A stretch of 64,000 nucleotides of DNA, taken from Rhizophagus irregularis. Its lineage: Eukaryota; Glomeromycota; Glomeromycetes; Glomerales; Glomeraceae. The notes beneath the pieces are model-generated. The model saw nothing but the letters and a program-made list of their open reading frames with translations, was not told the DNA's origin and did not search any database. Shown piece by piece: positions 58,778 to 64,000 of the stretch (its first letter is position 1; each line of letters begins with the position of its first letter). A program made the translations under genes and the position numbers. Location of the stretch: NCBI RefSeq assembly GCF_026210795.1, contig NC_089459.1, positions 1,240,001 to 1,304,000 on the forward strand, read 5' to 3'.

Positions 58778-60095
58778 TAAGGTTGCTTGCCGAAACTAGA
58801 GGGTTTCAGCAGAATGGCGTACGCGAAACTTCTGAAACTAGTTTCACGAAATCATCAAGAAATGCCGAAACTGCGAAACCTATCAAAATCGTGAAACTGC
58901 CATAACTTGCTGAAACTGTTTCGGCGTTTCGGCAATACTTTCTATATGATTTAATTAGAATTTCGGCATTTAAACAATTTATAAAAATAAAGACAATATG
59001 ATTTTTTGTATGTAAATATTTATTTTATAATATTTAATATTAAACTAATAAAATATACAATTAAAAATATAATAAAAATTAAAATTTAATAATATCTTTA
59101 TCTTTTATATGGGGACCTGCTTTTACCTCTTCTTCTATCTTTACTTTTGTCCTGTCTTCTATCTTTACTTCTATCTCGTCTTCTATCTCTACTTCTATCT
59201 CATCTTCTATCTCTACTTCTTGATCTACTTCTTGATCGAGACCTAGATCGCAACCTTCTTCTTTCCCTTCGCAATCTATATTCATATCGATGTCGATCAT
59301 GCACAGCATGTTGCCGTCGATACATTCGTCTAAACAGATCTAAAATCCAATAAAAATATTAATGAATTGAATGAATTGCCTAAATAAAATTCATTTAAAA
59401 TAATAATTAATAATAATTACCGGTTTGTAACTAGAATTCATTGTTCATATCAGCAAAACACGCTCTATCGAAACTATTTGGGCTTATAATAGGAATGTCG
59501 TCATCATTATTATTTATTATCCTACTGAGGTTTTCATAACCTCGTTTGAGGGCATTCTATTTTGTTTGGTATTGCCTGGGTGTCGCTGCAAATCCCGTTA
59601 CAATGAACATCCTATTTGCTATTATTGTCCATGCATTTACATGATGATGGTTTGCAATTCTTTCGAATTGCTGATGTAAGTTTCTTCATTCTGCGATTAA
59701 TTGCCTAGCTGCGTTAATCGTCCATTGGAATACTGGTGGTGGCGGTGGGACAAAAGGTACTAATGCTGCCATTTTTTATTTTTATGATTTTTTCGTAACT
59801 TGAAAATTAAATACAATTTGAAAATTAAAATACAATTTGGTTTTGAATTGCGAAAAAAAAATTCAAATTTCATAATATTTATAATAATTTTAAAATTCGT
59901 TATAATGTTTAAAACATAAACTGATGAACATAATAACATTCTACATAATTAAAGTATTTGTAACAAAATAAACACAGTTTTGATTCTAATGTAATAAATT
60001 TAATTAACGCAGTTCTAAATTTTTTTTTGTAACGCAGTTCTTAAAATTTATTGATCTAATGTAATAAATTTAATTAACGAAGTCCTTAAAACTTA
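58778..60095 (-). mobile_element. Truncated second copy of the two-gene hAT element
   Basis: Begins with the same TAAGGTTGCTTGCCGAAAC end and runs parallel to 48050-49380, then is cut by the palindromic element at 60096. Carries only the accessory gene. Confidence 0.85.
59098..59772 (-). pseudogene. Myb/SANT-like protein with RS-rich tail, copy 2
   Basis: Same two-exon architecture as copy 1, with ATG at 59772. It has TGA at a CGA site (about 59690), the same TAG before NALKRGYENL (59567-59569), and a TGA inside the RS repeats. The Arg codon that is TGA in copy 1 is still CGA here. The long leucine-rich plus-strand frame is a shadow. Confidence 0.7.
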
Positions 60096-60780
60096 CACAG
60101 GTCGAAATATAATATACCGGTCATCAATCGGTCATATAACTGATTGGTACCTGATTGGTAGCTGATCTGTTACTGATTCATTCATTCAGATACCAACCGG
60201 TCATCAATCAGGCATTTATTTCAATCGGCTACACATCAGTTGTATGACCGATTGGTGCCGATTGGTGACTGATTGGTGCCAGTTTAACAATCGGTAAACA
60301 ATCAGCCATCTGTCATCTATATTGGAAGTTGACCGATTGGTTGCCGATTGGATATTGTTGACCATCAGTCATCAATCGGCTATCAGCAGGTCGAATTATT
60401 GTCAATCGGGTACCAATCAGGCATATGTCCGATTAATACAGATTACAGCTATTTGCGAAATAACGGACCACTTACAGCTATTTGCGAAAATAATGGACCA
60501 CCTAATTCATTTTCGACTGCGTATGAAATTTTCATATGCAGTCATACGCATGGTAATATCTGCCCGGACCGTCAAACTCATTTTTTGAGTTTTTCATATG
60601 TAATCATCCGCAGTTATATCACAATAATTCTAGCAGTTAACTATGCGTATATGACTGCGTATGGCTGCGTATGAAATATTCATACGCAATCAAAAATTGA
60701 ATTAGCTGGTCCGTTATTTTGCAAATAGTTGTAATAGATGATTTGTATGTAGCCGATTGATGCTCATTCAATAAATGTGC
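60096..60780. mobile_element. Dodecamer element P4 (CACAGGTCG start)
   Basis: Starts CACAGGTCGAAATATA. Filled with GATTGGTGCC/CAATCGGTCATC-type repeats in both orientations. Its right end is unclear, near 60780. A TA-flanked MITE is nested in it. Confidence 0.6.
60446..60731. mobile_element. 286-bp TA-flanked MITE
   Basis: Ends CAGCTATTTGCGAAATAACG and, inverted, CAACTATTTGCAAAATAACG. TA on both sides. Interior of GACTGCGTATG palindromes. Confidence 0.8.
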
Positions 60781-61355
60781 TTTATGATTTTATCTGATCT
60801 AAGACTTTCAGAAGAATAAAAATTCGATACTACTGGCCGACTTATTTTAACTGTTACTAGTAAACCGAACAATGATGGAAATCATAATAAAAATGTATGT
60901 ACCCACATTCTTATATATTGCATAAGCTAGTAAATGATTTATTCTAAATAATAAACAATTTTGTCACCAATTGTATTAAAAGATTTAATAATTCTCCTAA
61001 TTACCCACTGAAAATTTATCATTTGACTATACATGATGAAATAATGTGTACAAAATGAACAAGGGAATATACAAGGAATGATATTTAATAAAGAAAAAAT
61101 AGGCAGAAAGTCGAAGATTTTTATAAAAAAGAATATCGTTGGATGATTAAAGAAATAATTGAAAAAAGAAATATTACAATAATATTATTTGAAGGAAGTA
61201 TTTTTAGAAAAAAAAAATTAACTGTATGTACTAATTAATATACATAAAATTCGCAAAAGCAGGGGAGGGGGGATCGGTTATTAGTGAAAAATAGGTAAAT
61301 AGAATACAAAATATAGGAAATCACCACCATCACAACACCACCACCATCACTACCA
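60781..61355. other. AT-rich spacer
   Basis: No gene recognised. A (CAC CAC CAT)-type run at 61322-61355. Confidence 0.4.
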
Positions 61356-61864
61356 TCAATCGTCCATTTCAAGATAATCATCGTCAGAAAGTTGGTCAGA
61401 AGGTTGGCCAGAAGGTTGGTTGGAAGATTGGCCGGAAGGTTGTTGGTTGGAGGATTGATCGGGCGAAGGTTGTTGCTAGTAGGTATTGGCTCGGAAGATT
61501 GGTTAGAAGGTTGGTTGGAAGATTGGTTGGAAGGTTGGTCAGTACTTGTTAATAAAACAGTCTCTTCCATTTCTTCCTCCCCTTCTCCAACGTCAGCATT
61601 ATATCCATCATTAAAGGACTTTTCACTTTCCGCAAATTTCATCAAGTCATACTGGCTATCGACGCCTGGTCCAGCTGCTGGGTGACTGCGATCTTTAACT
61701 TTCCTTTATATCCGGAACGAGTCCAATGCGGCGCCAACAAAGGCGCCGCCGGTTCATTATTACAAAAACAATTGCCCGTAACTCGCTCACGTAATTTTCT
61801 ATTATTTGGTTGTTCAGTTCTTAATCGGTCAATATATTCACGCAAAAATAATCGTAACTTAAAA

Positions 61865-61985
61865 AAATTAAAATAGTTGGTAAAATTAAAAATAGTTAGA
61901 AATAGTTAGAAATAGTTAGAAATAGTTAGTAAATAAATTAAAAATAGGTAGAAATAGTTAGTAAAATTAAAAATAGTCAGAAATG
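61865..61985. repeat. AAATAGTTAG tandem repeat
   Basis: About eight 10-bp units, some diverged, inside a probable intron of the minus-strand gene. Confidence 0.8.
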
Positions 61986-62854
61986 GTAAAATTAAAAATA
62001 ATAAAAGCAGGAAGAAATACTCACTGTGTCAGATCTCCACTTAAGATCTTTGACAATAATATTGCTTCTCCCGTTTTCGCAATCAGTCTCGGATTCCTCA
62101 GGTGAATGGTAAGCGTTATTGTCAATTATTAATTGTAAGTCTTCGTCCTTAAATTTCTTGACTAATGAATTTTTCACCATCTGTAAATGTTTTATTAGTC
62201 TTCCCTTTTTAATCTTTTCTGTATTAGATAAGAAGTTAGTATTAAGCAAATATATACACTGTACAAAACTTTATTTACTCACGTCGTGGCGTCTGGAATT
62301 GGAATGTTTTCTTTTTTCTTGCAGTTTTTTTCTTGACGATGACCGATTCTTTTTAAGGTGCTCTTCACGTCGATGACGATGAAGGGAGTGAATTATATCA
62401 TATAAAATTTCGTTAGAAATAGGAAATATATTATTATTAATATTTTCCATTATACTAGGTATAATATCGTTAATAACGCGATTTCGCTGATTAGTGAATG
62501 TTTGACCCAAATCAATCCTTCTCCCTTCTGGTAACGCATCATACTTCCAAATAACTTCCTTCTATATAAAATCAACAATATCAGTTAATAAATATATATA
62601 AAATTAATTTGAGATATCCTTATTTACCCTTAAGGCTTCTCTTAGATCTTTTGGCATATCACTCTTCGTCAAATAGAAGGGAGTATTTGAACTATTTGAG
62701 CTATAGGAGCTGTCCGAATCACTTGAATCGTCTGAACTTGATTGGACTGGGGCTTTTCCCTTTGCTTTATCGCTGATGGCTTTTCTGGAATTTTTGTCGC
62801 CATCGTTAGTATTTTTTTTTTTGACGGCCTTTTTAGTACCCCTGTATTTTTCAT

Positions 62855-63005
62855 TAGTAGCGCTGGTTACAGCGCTTACATCTTCTTTTTCATTAGTGGC
62901 GCTGGTTACGCGCCAGCGCTTTCATCTTCTTTTTCATTAGTGGCGCTGGTTACAGCGCTTTCTTCACCTTTTTCACTAATACCGCTAGTTACAGCGGTGT
63001 CGCTT
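62855..63005 (-). repeat. Coding minisatellite, about 40-bp unit
   Basis: Units of GCGCTGTAACCAGCG plus ACTAATGAAAAAGA-like sequence, four copies, one with a 5-bp insertion that shifts frame. Each unit contains the inverted repeat GCGCTG/CAGCGC. Confidence 0.75.
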
Positions 63006-63519
63006 TTTTCCATTTTAATTGTTATATCCTCATCTGACGATATAAGAATTGGTTCTTGTTGAGAACCAGCCTGTGAAGAACCCGTGAAAAAACAGCCTGT
63101 GAAGAAACAGCCCGTGAAGAACCTGGCACCCCGTAGGGTTCATTATTTTGCTGTTCTTGTTGTCCTTGTATAATATTCGCAATTTTTTCAAAAAAATATT
63201 TGGCTTGTTGGGTAAAAGCTATTAATTTAGATAATCATTAGTTTTTAGTAATATCCTGATATCTGCTGTTTGCCGATCAACTTACCCAATAGCTCGTCTA
63301 CTTTCTCTAAATCTTTCTTATTGGACATATTTAATTCAAATTTTTTAAATTTTTTTAAAAAACATAAAAATATCCACAGTATAGAAAGAAATCAGTATTT
63401 TTTTTCAGATCGATTATTTTCATTATTTTTAACAATTTTAACAATTTTCAATTGTTCTAACAATTAACAATTAAATGATTAATAAATTTAATAAATTAAA
63501 ATCTGACAATTAATCATTA

Positions 63520-63778
63520 GACTAATGATGTAATGATGTAATATTATACGCGAAATTTGCAGAAATTAAGCAACACCGGTATATGTTATATGTTATTAAT
63601 AATAAGATATATCATTGACTTACAACTTTTCTATAATTTATTATTTGACTGTAACGATGTAATGATGTAATATGATACGCGAAATTTGCAGAAATTAAGC
63701 AACACCGGTATATGTTATATGTTATTTAATAAGATATATCATTGACTTACAAACTTTTCTATTATTTATTATTTGACT
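63520..63778. repeat. Tandem duplication of about 127 bp
   Basis: TAATGATGTAATATTATACG to TTATTATTTGACTG (63525-63650) is repeated at 63652-63778 with few differences. Probably in the 5' region of the adjacent gene. Confidence 0.85.
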
Positions 63779-63816
63779 TTATTATTTGACAAATATTATA
63801 TCGAAATAAGACTTAC

Positions 63817-64000
63817 TCGCATATTTCACGTATTTTAATTTTACCGTCTTCATCCTCCTCACCCTCCTCACTTCTGATATTATTTATTTTGACAGAGGAT
63901 GCTAACATCAGAGCACTGCTGAACGAATTCACTTCTTGATTATTTAATAAAGTTCCCATTTCTGAATTATTAAGTAGGGATAGTTGAGTTTCTAATATAT
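63817..64000 (-). CDS. Partial exon running off the window
   Basis: An open minus-strand frame across the window edge: ILETQLSLLNNSEMG, VNSFSSALMLASS, SEEGEEDEDGKIKIREIC. It ends at a GTAAGT donor (63816 onward). It could be an upstream exon of the gene at 61356-63328 or a separate gene. Family unknown. Confidence 0.45.

Larger units (their letters stand above)
61356..63328 (-). pseudogene. Repeat-rich multi-exon gene of unknown function, frameshifted
   Basis: Probable exons: 63328-63286 (MSNKKDLEKVDELLG), 63218-62628, 62561-62283, 62218-62025, 61857-61356. Introns have GT-AG ends. Exon 2 encodes SAVTSATNEKED repeats and a Ser/Asp-rich stretch (SSSDDSSDSDSS). Exon 3 is basic and helical (HRHRREEHLKKNRSSSRKK). 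The last exon has REYIDRLRTEQPNNRK, a compact APLLAPHWTRSGYKGKLK block and a Gln/Ser/Pro/Asn repeat ending LSDDDYLEMDD. Frames slip at least four times: in exon 2 (twice, one a 5-bp insertion), at the exon 3/4 joint, and twice in the last exon. No family was recognised. Either a decayed member of a gene family or mis-modelled splicing. Confidence 0.5.

Overview
This is a eukaryotic window that is very AT-rich, dense in short introns, and about 80-85% transposable-element debris. The transposon protein families (Plavaka-type transposase, LINE with RRM-like ORF1, hAT, MULE, a fungal DDE transposase, KRAB-A-like integrase) and the two ordinary genes, an aspartic protease and an Ssd1/Dis3L2-type RNB protein, point to an arbuscular mycorrhizal fungus close to Rhizophagus. 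That identification is inference from family resemblance; no database search was possible.

Layout. 1-4.9 kb: LINE remnant on the minus strand (endonuclease domain and ORF1) carrying two nested hAT-like MITEs, joined to the 5' end of a Tc1-type transposase gene, then palindromic elements and a solo SINE. 5.7-12.5 kb: integrase pseudogene, then a divergent pair made of a decayed Plavaka transposase (minus) and a well-preserved 7-exon gene of unknown function (plus), ending at a transposon terminus that recurs at 28.8 kb. 12.5-24.1 kb: six copies or fragments (A-F) of a retroelement whose only ORF encodes two RRM-like folds and a basic tail, partly in head-to-tail tandem, plus a Tc1 MITE. 24.1-32.3 kb: MULE, Plavaka and Tc1 remnants and long palindromes.

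32.7-40.3 kb is the gene island: a secreted or vacuolar aspartic protease (8 exons, 400 aa, plus strand) and a 10-exon Ssd1/Dis3L2 homologue (1,409 aa, minus strand). Both look intact, with catalytic residues in place. One Ssd1 intron appears to use a GC-AG boundary.

42.3-61 kb returns to nested transposons: a DDE transposase pseudogene split by two insertions, a 4.6 kb hAT element carrying a BED-finger transposase plus a second gene (Myb/SANT-like with an RS-rich tail), a second copy of that second gene at 59 kb, a LINE fragment split by hAT MITEs, and a hAT-like element built around about 13 tandem units of perfect hairpins. 61.3-64 kb holds a repeat-rich, frameshifted multi-exon gene of unknown function and one exon that runs off the window.

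Most transposon ORFs are broken by stop codons one transition away from Arg, Gln or Trp codons. No tRNA, rRNA or CRISPR was seen. Strongest candidates for something undescribed: the hAT plus Myb/RS partnership, the hairpin array, the family of dodecamer palindromes with 3-bp target duplications, and the tandem RRM retroelement.
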